This document shows, piece after piece, positions 1 to 5,768 of a stretch of DNA of 9,987 bases; position 1 is the stretch's first letter, and every line of letters starts with the position of its first letter. The notes beneath the pieces are model-generated. The model was given only the letters and a program-made list of their open reading frames with translations. It ran no database searches and was not told the DNA's origin. Source of the stretch: Porphyromonadaceae bacterium. GTDB lineage: Bacteria; Bacteroidota; Bacteroidia; Bacteroidales; Paludibacteraceae. The position numbers and the translations under genes are program-made. The stretch is taken from contig CAJPPQ010000039.1 in NCBI GenBank assembly GCA_905372605.1, positions 1 through 9,987 of the forward strand. The letters run 5' to 3'.

Positions 1-1126
1 AGAAGTCGAAGCCGTTATTGCGATGAGCTACGACTCCCTGCATCTTCGGGTCGATGATACCGTCGGGGAAGTGAGAGTCGGTAGTAGAGATGAACATAAA
101 GAAAGGTTTGCCTCTGCTGAGCTGCTCCTCTATTTTTATTTTAGCCAAAGCAAACAAATCTCTATCGTGCAAACCTAATGCAGATACGTCGAAAGTATCG
201 GGAGCCCAGAGGTAATCTACTATTTCGTCGAAATGGAAAGTAGTAAGTATATTCCTCGTACCCGAAAATTCGGCATTGCCGATGATGAAAATTGTACGAT
301 AATCGTTCTTGCGAAAGACGTCTACTATACTCGATATATTCGAGTGTACGGCGGTGTGGAACACCTGATTGCCACTCATACCAAACTCTGCAGGGAAGCC
401 CGTAAGAGAGGTATAGAGCGACCCCGAAGTCCAAGTACTGCCCTCGTTTTGGTAGATGTCGATAGTGTGCCATTCGTTCTTTAGCCTATTGAGGTTTGGG
501 GTAAGCGAATCGGGGCAGAGGAGGATATTTTTCTCCATCGACTCCATCGATATTACGATGACGTTACGCCCGTCGGCAATGGCTTCGATATGCTCGGGCG
601 AGACATAATCGCCCATACCGTATCGCTCGAGTACGGCTCTGAAATCGTCGGAATGTTTCGATGCGAAGAGCGGTAACAGCGTCTTGGTGTCTCTGACGAA
701 ATTTCCTCGCAAAACGACCAGCCCACACATCACCACCAGAAGCAATGCACATATTTCCATAGCAGCAAACCTCTCCCAACGATTTGCCCTCCTCAATATC
801 CTCTGTACGAGGCGGTGAGAGAAAAAAAACACCACCCACAATACCACAGCCAAACTACCAAAGACGAGAATCTGCTTGAGGAAAATTCCTTGCATACCGT
901 CTACATCTCTGATATTGGCGTGAATGTAAAACTGATAGCCTATAAAAGTCTGCGTCGAATAGAGTGAAAATATCTGAGCAACAATGAATACTGCTCCAAT
1001 GGTAGCCACAAATGCCCGCACTATACCGTTTTTAATAAGCAGGCAGGCAAATAGAAACATTGCGGTAAAAGCCAACATTGTATATTGCGATAAAATATCT
1101 ATTCCGAGCGATTCTAAGAATGGCAT
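1..1126 (-). CDS. LTA synthase-family (sulfatase-fold) membrane transferase, partial at 3' end
   Basis: An open frame of 375 codons runs from an ATG at 1124-1126 off the left edge, so the C-terminus is missing. An in-frame TAA lies seven codons upstream, which makes this ATG the first possible start. The N-terminus has about four hydrophobic segments (near residues 16-33, 36-53, 82-101 and 119-138), followed by an extracytoplasmic domain of the LtaS/MdoB alkaline-phosphatase superfamily. Visible family motifs are ISMESME (metal-binding Glu about 195), EGSTWTSGS (likely nucleophile Thr at 231 or 233), GLHDRDLF (about 318-325) and STTDSHFP (His 352). Known relatives move phosphoglycerol or phosphoethanolamine groups from phospholipid onto envelope glycans or lipids. 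The actual substrate here is not readable. The gene starts 70 nt after the sufD stop on the same strand with no clear promoter between, so it may be read through from suf. Confidence 0.88.
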   Translation of the reverse strand, partial: MPFLESLGIDILSQYTMLAFTAMFLFACLLIKNGIVRAFVATIGAVFIVAQIFSLYSTQTFIGYQFYIHANIRDVDGMQGIFLKQILVFGSLAVVLWVVFFFSHRLVQRILRRANRWERFAAMEICALLLVVMCGLVVLRGNFVRDTKTLLPLFASKHSDDFRAVLERYGMGDYVSPEHIEAIADGRNVIVISMESMEKNILLCPDSLTPNLNRLKNEWHTIDIYQNEGSTWTSGSLYTSLTGFPAEFGMSGNQVFHTAVHSNISSIVDVFRKNDYRTIFIIGNAEFSGTRNILTTFHFDEIVDYLWAPDTFDVSALGLHDRDLFALAKIKIEEQLSRGKPFFMFISTTDSHFPDGIIDPKMQGVVAHRNNGFDF

Positions 1127-1196
1127 GACTATAATCTGTTTTTACATTGTGTTACAAATATTTTTTCGAGCAAAAGCAGTAAGAAACTATTACGGT

Positions 1197-2528
1197 TCAA
1201 TGTACGAAGCAGTCTTCGCAGTGCGAGTGGTCGTTGCGTAGACGGCGGTCGATCATATCTTTCATCTTGTCTCTTAGCACATCGATATGTATCTCGTCTA
1301 CAACATCCTGTACAAACGCCGATAGCAACATCATACGTGCCGTATCTTCGTCGATACCGCGTTGCTTCATATAGAAAAGCGCCTCTTGGTCGAGCTGCCC
1401 TGTGGTAGCACCGTGCCCGCACTTGACATCGTCGGCGTATATCTCGAGCTGTGGACGTGAGTTTACCACAGCCTCGGGTGTAAGGCAGATACTCTTGTTT
1501 GTCTGTCGGCTGAGGGTCTTTTGAGCGTCTTTTTCCACTATTATTATGCCCGAAAATATACCGTGCGACTGCTCGTCGAGGATATATTTGAATAGCTCGT
1601 TCGATGTCGAATTTGGTTTGTTGTGGCGAATTACGGTATTGTTTTCGGCTTCTTGCTTGCCGTCGGTTATAAGCATTCCGCCAAGAAATAGCGATGCGTG
1701 TTCGCCGTCTATATCTGCTGTTATCTGATTGCGGCTTACGGCGTTGAGCAGAAGCAGATTATTTACCGTTACTTGCGAATCATTTTGCTGTGTTACAAAC
1801 ATTTGCGTCAAGCCGTTTGCTTTTCGGGAGGTATTCTCGAGCGAATAATACTCGAACCTTGCTCCGTCGCCGACAACAACCTCGGTTACCTTAGAGGTGA
1901 AGAAATCGACACCCTCCTCGGCATGGTCACATACGAGCAGTTGTAGGGACGCTCCCTGCTCCACTACTATCAGATTGTGAGTGAAAGACATCAGAGGAAC
2001 TTCCGAAAGCGACATATTTATCAATTGCAGAGGCTTATCGGTGACGGTATTTTTTTTCACATAAATGAAATACCCATTCTGCACGAAAGTCGAATTGAAC
2101 GCTGTCATAGCGTCTCGCGACTTGTCCGAGAGAGTGTGCAGGTATCGTCCTACCACTTCGGGGTAGAGTCGTTCGGCATCGGATAGGGCGCAGAACTCTA
2201 CTCCTTCGGGCAACGACTGTCGTTGGTCGTCGGCGATATAGAATTTGTCGTTCAACATAAAGCCAAGTACTGCATTTATCGACGGTATTTTGCAGCGAAA
2301 TAATCCATTTTCGTCTATTGCCGCCGCAGGACGGTCGACATCGATTTCGTACTCCGCATTCAAGGCATCGACGATACTGCTATTGAGGTAGGCTTCTGTC
2401 TTTCTCGACGGGAATCCTTTCTGCTCGAATTCAGCAAAAGCATCATCGCGAAACCTGTTGAGCACAGGAGTCGAATATTCTTTTATCCGTTCCGATAGTT
2501 CACGGTATAATTGTATGTAGTTTCTCAT
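1197..2528 (-). CDS. sufD: Fe-S cluster assembly protein SufD
   Basis: This is a 443-residue protein of normal SufD length. SufD pairs with SufB, and with SufC forms the SufBCD scaffold on which Fe-S clusters are built in the cytoplasm. The N-terminal part (about 1-100) is the variable helical region, including the motif RKTEAYLNS around residues 42-50. The middle is the beta-helix core. The C-terminal part carries the family-typical stretch DDVKCGHGATTGQLD (about 366-380) with Cys370 and His372, followed by the helical motif EALFYMKQRGI. These correspond to the conserved Cys/His region of SufD used at the SufB-SufD interface. The protein ends in a short His/Cys-rich tail, HSHCEDCFVH. It starts 5 nt after the sufC stop, so the two are co-transcribed. 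SufB is a paralogue of SufD, but the length and sequence fit SufD better. Confidence 0.95.
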   Translation of the reverse strand: MRNYIQLYRELSERIKEYSTPVLNRFRDDAFAEFEQKGFPSRKTEAYLNSSIVDALNAEYEIDVDRPAAAIDENGLFRCKIPSINAVLGFMLNDKFYIADDQRQSLPEGVEFCALSDAERLYPEVVGRYLHTLSDKSRDAMTAFNSTFVQNGYFIYVKKNTVTDKPLQLINMSLSEVPLMSFTHNLIVVEQGASLQLLVCDHAEEGVDFFTSKVTEVVVGDGARFEYYSLENTSRKANGLTQMFVTQQNDSQVTVNNLLLLNAVSRNQITADIDGEHASLFLGGMLITDGKQEAENNTVIRHNKPNSTSNELFKYILDEQSHGIFSGIIIVEKDAQKTLSRQTNKSICLTPEAVVNSRPQLEIYADDVKCGHGATTGQLDQEALFYMKQRGIDEDTARMMLLSAFVQDVVDEIHIDVLRDKMKDMIDRRLRNDHSHCEDCFVH

Positions 2529-2533
2529 AGCGG

Positions 2534-3277
2534 TTACTCATTTTTAATCCAGTCGTATCCCTTCTCTTCGAGTTCGAGAGCGAGCGATTTGTCGCCTGTC
2601 TTCACTATCTGGCCTTTGTAAAGGATATGTACGTAGTCGGGTACGATATAGTCGAGCAGACGTTGATAGTGAGTGATGATTATAGAGGCGTTGTCGGGCG
2701 ATTTAAGGGAGTTTACTCCGTGAGCTACCACCCTTAGAGCGTCTATATCGAGTCCTGAGTCTGTCTCGTCGAGTATGGCTAATTTTGGGTCGAGCATAGC
2801 CATTTGGAATATTTCGTTACGTTTCTTCTCTCCTCCCGAGAAACCTTCGTTCACCGAACGTCCGGCGAGTCTGTTGTCGAGTTCGACAAGAGCCTGTTTT
2901 TCACGCATAAGTTTTAGAAACTCTGCCGAGGAGATTGGCTCCAGTCCTTTGTATTTGCGTTGTGCGTTGATGGCGGCACGCATAAAGTTGGTCATACTTA
3001 CTCCGGGTATCTCCACCGGATATTGGAACGAAAGGAATATTCCCTCGCAGGCACGGTCTTCGGGCGAAAGTTCGAGAAGGTTTTTGCCCATAAATTCTAC
3101 ACTACCTTCGGTTACCTCAAATGCAGAATTACCTACAAGCACACTACTGAGCGTACTTTTTCCCGAACCGTTAGGTCCCATTATAGCGTGTACCTCACCT
3201 TTTTTCACCTCGAGATTGATACCTTTGAGTATCTCTTTGCCGTTTACCGAGGCGTGTAGGTCTTTTATCTTTAGCAT
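2534..3277 (-). CDS. sufC: Fe-S cluster assembly ATPase SufC
   Basis: This is a 247-residue ABC-type ATPase of the SufC family. It powers conformational change of the SufBCD scaffold and is soluble rather than a transporter. Visible motifs in order are Walker A GPNGSGKST (residues 34-42), the Q-loop region LSFQYPVEIPGVSM (about 82-95), the signature FSGGEKKRNE (146-155), Walker B LAILDETDSGLD with Asp170 and Glu171, and the switch His203 in IITHYQRLL. The peptide FSGGEKKRNEI together with ETDSGLDIDAL is diagnostic of SufC against other ABC ATPases. The ATG at 3275-3277 is the natural start. A Bacteroidota -7 element lies about 50 nt upstream. Its immediate upstream neighbour is not sufB, which is the common Bacteroidales arrangement, so sufC appears to be first in its transcript here. 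Confidence 0.97.
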   Translation of the reverse strand: MLKIKDLHASVNGKEILKGINLEVKKGEVHAIMGPNGSGKSTLSSVLVGNSAFEVTEGSVEFMGKNLLELSPEDRACEGIFLSFQYPVEIPGVSMTNFMRAAINAQRKYKGLEPISSAEFLKLMREKQALVELDNRLAGRSVNEGFSGGEKKRNEIFQMAMLDPKLAILDETDSGLDIDALRVVAHGVNSLKSPDNASIIITHYQRLLDYIVPDYVHILYKGQIVKTGDKSLALELEEKGYDWIKNE

Positions 3278-3326
3278 TGTCGTATCTCTAATTTATTAAT
3301 TGTTATTTTAGGAATAATTACGGCTG

Positions 3327-3334
3327 CAAAGGTA
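3327..3334 (-). promoter_or_regulatory. Probable -7 promoter element for sufCD
   Basis: On the minus strand this reads TACCTTTG, a full match to the Bacteroidota -7 consensus TAnnTTTG. It is followed by GC and lies about 50 nt upstream of the sufC start. The -33 position, about 19-21 nt further upstream, has no good TTTG match; that element is often poorly conserved. The placement directly upstream of sufC supports a promoter of its own for sufCD. Confidence 0.6.
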
Positions 3335-3450
3335 CATCTTTTTTATTATTATTTGTTTGCTTCACTCCGACAAATCTTATATCTTGGTCGCTATATATCG
3401 CCTTGCTTGCTACAATTTATAAAAAACATCTTTTTTCTTGATTTTTTCAT

Positions 3451-3458
3451 TACCTTTG
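3451..3458 (+). promoter_or_regulatory. Probable -7 promoter element for the split lipoprotein gene
   Basis: The plus strand reads TACCTTTG followed by C, a full match to TAnnTTTG. It lies about 87 nt upstream of the lipoprotein ATG at 3545. The stretch about 20 nt upstream is T-rich without an exact TTTG. With the sufC element on the other strand, this makes 3278-3544 a divergent promoter region. I see no other gene in that stretch. Confidence 0.5.
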
Positions 3459-3544
3459 CTTTATGTTTGCTAAATCCGTGTCATAAACACCGGTTGTCAT
3501 CACATTAAGCATTAGAAAACCTAAAAAATCTCAGAGAAAGCAGT

Positions 3545-3864
3545 ATGAGTATAAAATTAACAATCAGGCTATTAATTGTATCAGCCATATTTGTATCTGG
3601 TTGCTCTGATGGCAAAAGAAAAAAGGAACTTGGATATCTGAATATTCTCCTGCTGTAGATTATATCATATTAGATAATAATAAAATATGGTTTTTCGAAG
3701 CTCCCGATACAAACACTTATGAGATTAAAGGTAAAATATTCTATTCGTATGAGCAAGGGCATCTGTTGGCTACTTACAAAATACTAAAATTGACCAATGA
3801 TAGCTTGGTACTACAAACAGAAGATGGAACAATAGTGAAGAAAAGTAAGATGAGACAAAAATAA
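3545..3864 (+). pseudogene. Small lipoprotein gene split by a -1 frameshift
   Basis: Frame one starts at the ATG at 3545 and gives a lipoprotein signal peptide: a charged start, a hydrophobic core of about residues 9-17, and the lipobox VSGC with Cys20. It stops at the TAG at 3656-3658 after only 37 residues. The -1 frame continues without a stop from about 3625 to the TAA at 3862-3864. It encodes a plausible small beta-rich domain beginning GTWISEYSP and including NKIWFFEAPD and LKLTNDSLVLQTEDG. Joined at the A-run 3619-3624, the product is 106 residues, a typical size for a small Bacteroidales lipoprotein with a lipocalin-like GTW start. The simplest reading is a one-base deletion in the A-run, or a base-call error there. 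Because the junction is an exact in-frame A_AAA_AAG heptamer, programmed frameshifting is also possible. I do not recognise a specific family. Confidence 0.7.
3619..3625 (+). other. A_AAA_AAG slippery heptamer at the lipoprotein frameshift
   Basis: The codons AGA AAA AAG of the zero frame contain the heptamer A AAA AAG in the exact register needed for -1 slippage. It is the same heptamer as the dnaX site of Escherichia coli. A shift here joins the signal peptide to the downstream open frame as KKGTW. I see no strong stem-loop just downstream and no Shine-Dalgarno-like stimulator just upstream, so function is unproven. Confidence 0.4.
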
Positions 3865-3895
3865 AACCACAAGACTAAAGAACGCCTATCGACTC

Positions 3896-3910
3896 TTAGC
3901 AGTTTGCTAA
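3896..3910. repeat. Short perfect inverted repeat
   Basis: TTAGCA and TGCTAA flank a 3-nt centre (GTT), giving a six-base-pair perfect palindrome 32 nt after the lipoprotein stop. It has no following T-run, so it is a poor terminator candidate. An operator for the downstream gene at 3990 or chance are equally possible. Confidence 0.25.
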
Positions 3911-3975
3911 AACATAGCACTTTAGGTTATATAAAGAAGAAATCGTTGTGTATTATCACATACCATATAAATCAA

Positions 3976-3983
3976 AGGAGGAG
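3976..3983 (+). promoter_or_regulatory. Strong Shine-Dalgarno sequence (AGGAGGAG)
   Basis: AGGAGG ends 8 nt before the ATG at 3990, the ideal spacing. Bacteroidota messages generally lack such sites, and no other gene in this window has one. It supports 3990 as the true start and sets this gene apart from its neighbours. Confidence 0.6.
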
Positions 3984-3989
3984 TAGTAA

Positions 3990-4487
3990 ATGAAGAAATT
4001 TTTGTTGGGAATAATTTTGTTACTAGCTTGTGAAAGTTATAGTTACTCACAACTCATTATTAATGTTAGGTTTATGAAAGAGCCTACAGCTACCATAGCG
4101 GCAATACCGGGATATAATTTTCGTGGTGATTATCGGTTTTATATCACCGATTCTATAGCATGTGCTTATATAAAAAATCGTGTCGATTCTCTGATTGTAT
4201 GTACAGATAGTTGTCAGTTACCTGATGTTCGGCAGCAAATAGTTGTTCGAGATATTCAAGCTAATAGATACGATATGCTGTCATATAATAGTTGGCGCAT
4301 GGAAAGAAATGGTAAACCCGTATATTTTGACCAAGAGTTATACGATTATATAAACACATACATAAAAGCCCCAAAAAAAGCAATTGGTATTCCTGCAGAC
4401 ATCGATGAAGTTATCGACAAGATATGGAAAGACGCATCGAAAGCAAACAAAAATATTCGAAAACGGAATAAAAAGAAATTACGATAA
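3990..4487 (+). CDS. Exported protein of unknown function
   Basis: I do not recognise this 165-residue protein. The N-terminus MKK followed by a hydrophobic run (residues 4-13) is a signal peptide. LLAC with Cys14 could be a weak lipobox, while SYSYSQ around residue 20 could be a signal peptidase I site, so lipoprotein versus secreted is unresolved. Two Cys residues at 71 and 75 (CTDSC) could form a disulfide outside the cytoplasm. The mid region contains YRFYITDS and KPVYFDQELYDYINTYI. The C-terminus is very basic, ending KNIRKRNKKKLR. The start is fixed by a strong Shine-Dalgarno sequence. Composition is more A+T-rich than the suf and ugd genes, with fewer TCG and CGA codons, which fits an accessory or acquired gene. 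It lies between the split lipoprotein and an IS30 remnant, so the neighbourhood gives no functional clue. Confidence 0.7.
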   Translation: MKKFLLGIILLLACESYSYSQLIINVRFMKEPTATIAAIPGYNFRGDYRFYITDSIACAYIKNRVDSLIVCTDSCQLPDVRQQIVVRDIQANRYDMLSYNSWRMERNGKPVYFDQELYDYINTYIKAPKKAIGIPADIDEVIDKIWKDASKANKNIRKRNKKKLR

Positions 4488-4686
4488 GACCTTTACAGCC
4501 CCTACAGAACTCATTACCACGTCGACAACACAAGTGTCTGATTATCGGCAAATCCACTCATAAATCACATGAGCTAAGAAGTTCGTTTAGATACGATTGC
4601 CGAATTCTATCGATACAGAAAAGAGAGTTTGCAATATTTTAACACGATACGGACAACCTCATCAATAGACTCTGTTATATAGATAA
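4488..4686. other. Non-coding stretch upstream of the transposase remnant
   Basis: I find no supported gene in this stretch. All frames have frequent stops. A short peptide in one frame (DTDNLINRL, from 4646) faintly recalls the TDN motif of IS30 transposases, but it is too short and too poorly placed to claim as decayed transposase. No terminal inverted repeat was recognised. Confidence 0.4.
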
Positions 4687-4926
4687 TTATCACTACATAT
4701 AGCTTGCCATACTAAGATGTACTTCACCTACCCTTATTCTTCTTGGCAGAAAGGTACGGTAGAGAACACAAATAAACTTATCAGACAACACATCCTCAAA
4801 ACAATGAACATTAATCAATTACCCTATAATAAATTGCTCGGTATTCAATATGTGTTAAACCAAAGACCGCGAAAGTCGCTTTTCTTCGAATCGCCTTTTT
4901 CTCTTTTTTATAACTTTACTTGTTGA
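4687..4926 (+). mobile_element. IS30-family transposase remnant (C-terminal end only)
   Basis: The open stretch after a TAA at 4684-4686 encodes the C-terminus of an IS30-family DDE transposase. Family motifs are YFTYPYSSWQKGTVENTNKL, which corresponds to the conserved YPYSSWERGxxENxNGLIR block and contains the catalytic Glu (in VEN), and VLNQRPRKSL, corresponding to LNxRPRKxLxxxTP. An in-frame ATG at 4717 gives 69 residues against a usual 320-390, so the helix-turn-helix N-terminus and the first two catalytic Asp residues are missing. The natural stop at 4924-4926 is kept. The product cannot transpose. It is a scar of a past insertion, and the missing part may have been deleted with neighbouring DNA. 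No terminal inverted repeats were found. Confidence 0.85.
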
Positions 4927-4934
4927 ATCTACAT

Positions 4935-4965
4935 TTTGCTATTCTAAAAAAAAGATATAATTTTG
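4935..4965 (+). promoter_or_regulatory. Bacteroidota-type promoter for the TPR protein gene
   Basis: TTTG at 4935-4938 and TAATTTTG at 4958-4965 are separated by 19 nt, matching the TTTG-N19-TAnnTTTG consensus in both boxes and spacing. Transcription would begin around 4970, giving a leader of about 40 nt before the ATG at 5013. The -33 box begins only 9 nt after the transposase-remnant stop codon. Confidence 0.75.
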
Positions 4966-4973
4966 TGCCTCGA

Positions 4974-5000
4974 TTTTTCAGTAATTAATTTTTTCAGTAA
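4974..5000 (+). repeat. 11-nt direct repeat in the 5' leader
   Basis: TTTTTCAGTAA occurs twice (4974-4984 and 4990-5000), with a partial third copy CAGTAAA at 5001-5007. It lies between the promoter and the start codon of the TPR protein. It could be a binding site or a slippage duplication; no function is visible. Confidence 0.5.
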
Positions 5001-5012
5001 CAGTAAATATCT

Positions 5013-5687
5013 ATGGAAAACACCCGAAAACAAGGTAAACACGAAGAAAAAATGGGCGAGATACTCTCGCGTGCCGAAATATTCTTCGAACAACACCAGA
5101 AAGCAATATACTACACTCTTATCGCTATCGTGGCTATCGTCGTACTGATATTCGTAAGCAAGAAATACTATTTTGAGCCGAAAAACGAAGAGGTATCGGC
5201 TAAACTCGTATGGTGCGAACAGAACCTCGCTCGCGACTCTTTCGCCTTGGCTCTCAACGGTGACGGTATCAACAGTGGATATGCCGAGATATACTCGTCG
5301 TACAAGTTTACGAAAGCCAAAAACGAAGCTGCTATCGGTGCCGCTATCTGTGCATTCAATCTCGGTAAATTCGACGAAGCTATCGACTACGCCAAGAAAG
5401 CAAACCGCAAGTCGTTCAATTTCGCTCCTGCTATGGACGGGCTTATCGGCGACTGTTACGTAGAGAAAGGCAATATAAAAGAGGCTATAGAATATTTCGA
5501 TAAGGCTGCCGCCTACAAAAACGAAGCTCTCTCGGCTCGTTTCCTCAAGAAAGCTGGTGACTTGTATATGTTTGAGCTCAAAGACAGTAAGAAGGCACTC
5601 GAATACTATCAGACCATAAAAGATAAGTATTTCAATAGCCCCGAAGCCGGCGAAATAGATAAATATATAGAACTCGCATCGAAATGA
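5013..5687 (+). CDS. Membrane-anchored tetratricopeptide repeat protein
   Basis: This is a 224-residue protein with a charged, probably cytoplasmic N-terminus (residues 1-30), one transmembrane segment at about 31-49 (AIYYTLIAIVAIVVLIFVS), and a helical C-terminal domain outside the membrane. TPR-like helix pairs are visible at about 103-134 (AAIGAAICAFNLGKFDEAIDYAKKA), 137-170 (APAMDGLIGDCYVEKGNIKEAIEYFDKA) and 175-208 (ARFLKKAGDLYMFELKDSKKALEYYQTI). The architecture resembles YfgM-like or BamD-like envelope TPR proteins, which act as protein-interaction platforms at the inner membrane, but no specific partner can be read. The gene has its own promoter and ends at a strong terminator, so it is transcribed alone. 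Confidence 0.85.
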   Translation: MENTRKQGKHEEKMGEILSRAEIFFEQHQKAIYYTLIAIVAIVVLIFVSKKYYFEPKNEEVSAKLVWCEQNLARDSFALALNGDGINSGYAEIYSSYKFTKAKNEAAIGAAICAFNLGKFDEAIDYAKKANRKSFNFAPAMDGLIGDCYVEKGNIKEAIEYFDKAAAYKNEALSARFLKKAGDLYMFELKDSKKALEYYQTIKDKYFNSPEAGEIDKYIELASK

Positions 5688-5707
5688 TATATATAACAAT
5701 TGATCGT

Positions 5708-5742
5708 GCCGACAAATGACCTTATTTGTCGGCTTTATATTT
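5708..5742 (+). terminator. Intrinsic terminator after the TPR protein gene
   Basis: GCCGACAAAT (5708-5717) and ATTTGTCGGC (5724-5733) form a perfect ten-base-pair stem with a six-base loop (GACCTT), followed by the T-rich tract TTTATATTT. It separates the TPR transcript from ugd. The other strand lacks a T-run after the stem, so it acts mainly rightward. Confidence 0.85.
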
Positions 5743-5768
5743 AGTAATATCTCTTATTTGTTTCAAAT

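Noticed and set aside
162..839. Short minus- and plus-strand open frames across 162-839
   Set aside because: All are shadows of the partial LTA-synthase-family gene, which is open across 1-1126 in a different minus frame and carries the catalytic motifs.
1127..1196. Promoter between sufD and the LTA-synthase-family gene
   Set aside because: T-rich stretches occur, but no TAnnTTTG element at a sensible distance was found.
2775..3299. Plus-strand open frame of 174 codons opposite sufC
   Set aside because: sufC on the other strand has every ABC ATPase motif, and this frame is its compositional shadow.
3475..3500. Small hairpin (CCG-TGT / ACA-C-CGG) in the lipoprotein leader, considered as an RNA element
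   Set aside because: It is only about six pairs with a bulge, and no known riboswitch or attenuator pattern was recognised.
4640..4700. Possible decayed middle part of the IS30 transposase (peptide DTDNLINRL)
   Set aside because: It is a single short match in a different frame, flanked by stops, and cannot be told from chance.
4944..5699. Long open frame on the minus strand (251 codons) antisense to the TPR protein
   Set aside because: Its translation is low-complexity and rich in Phe, Tyr and Val with no recognisable domain. The plus-strand gene has promoter, transmembrane segment, TPRs and terminator.
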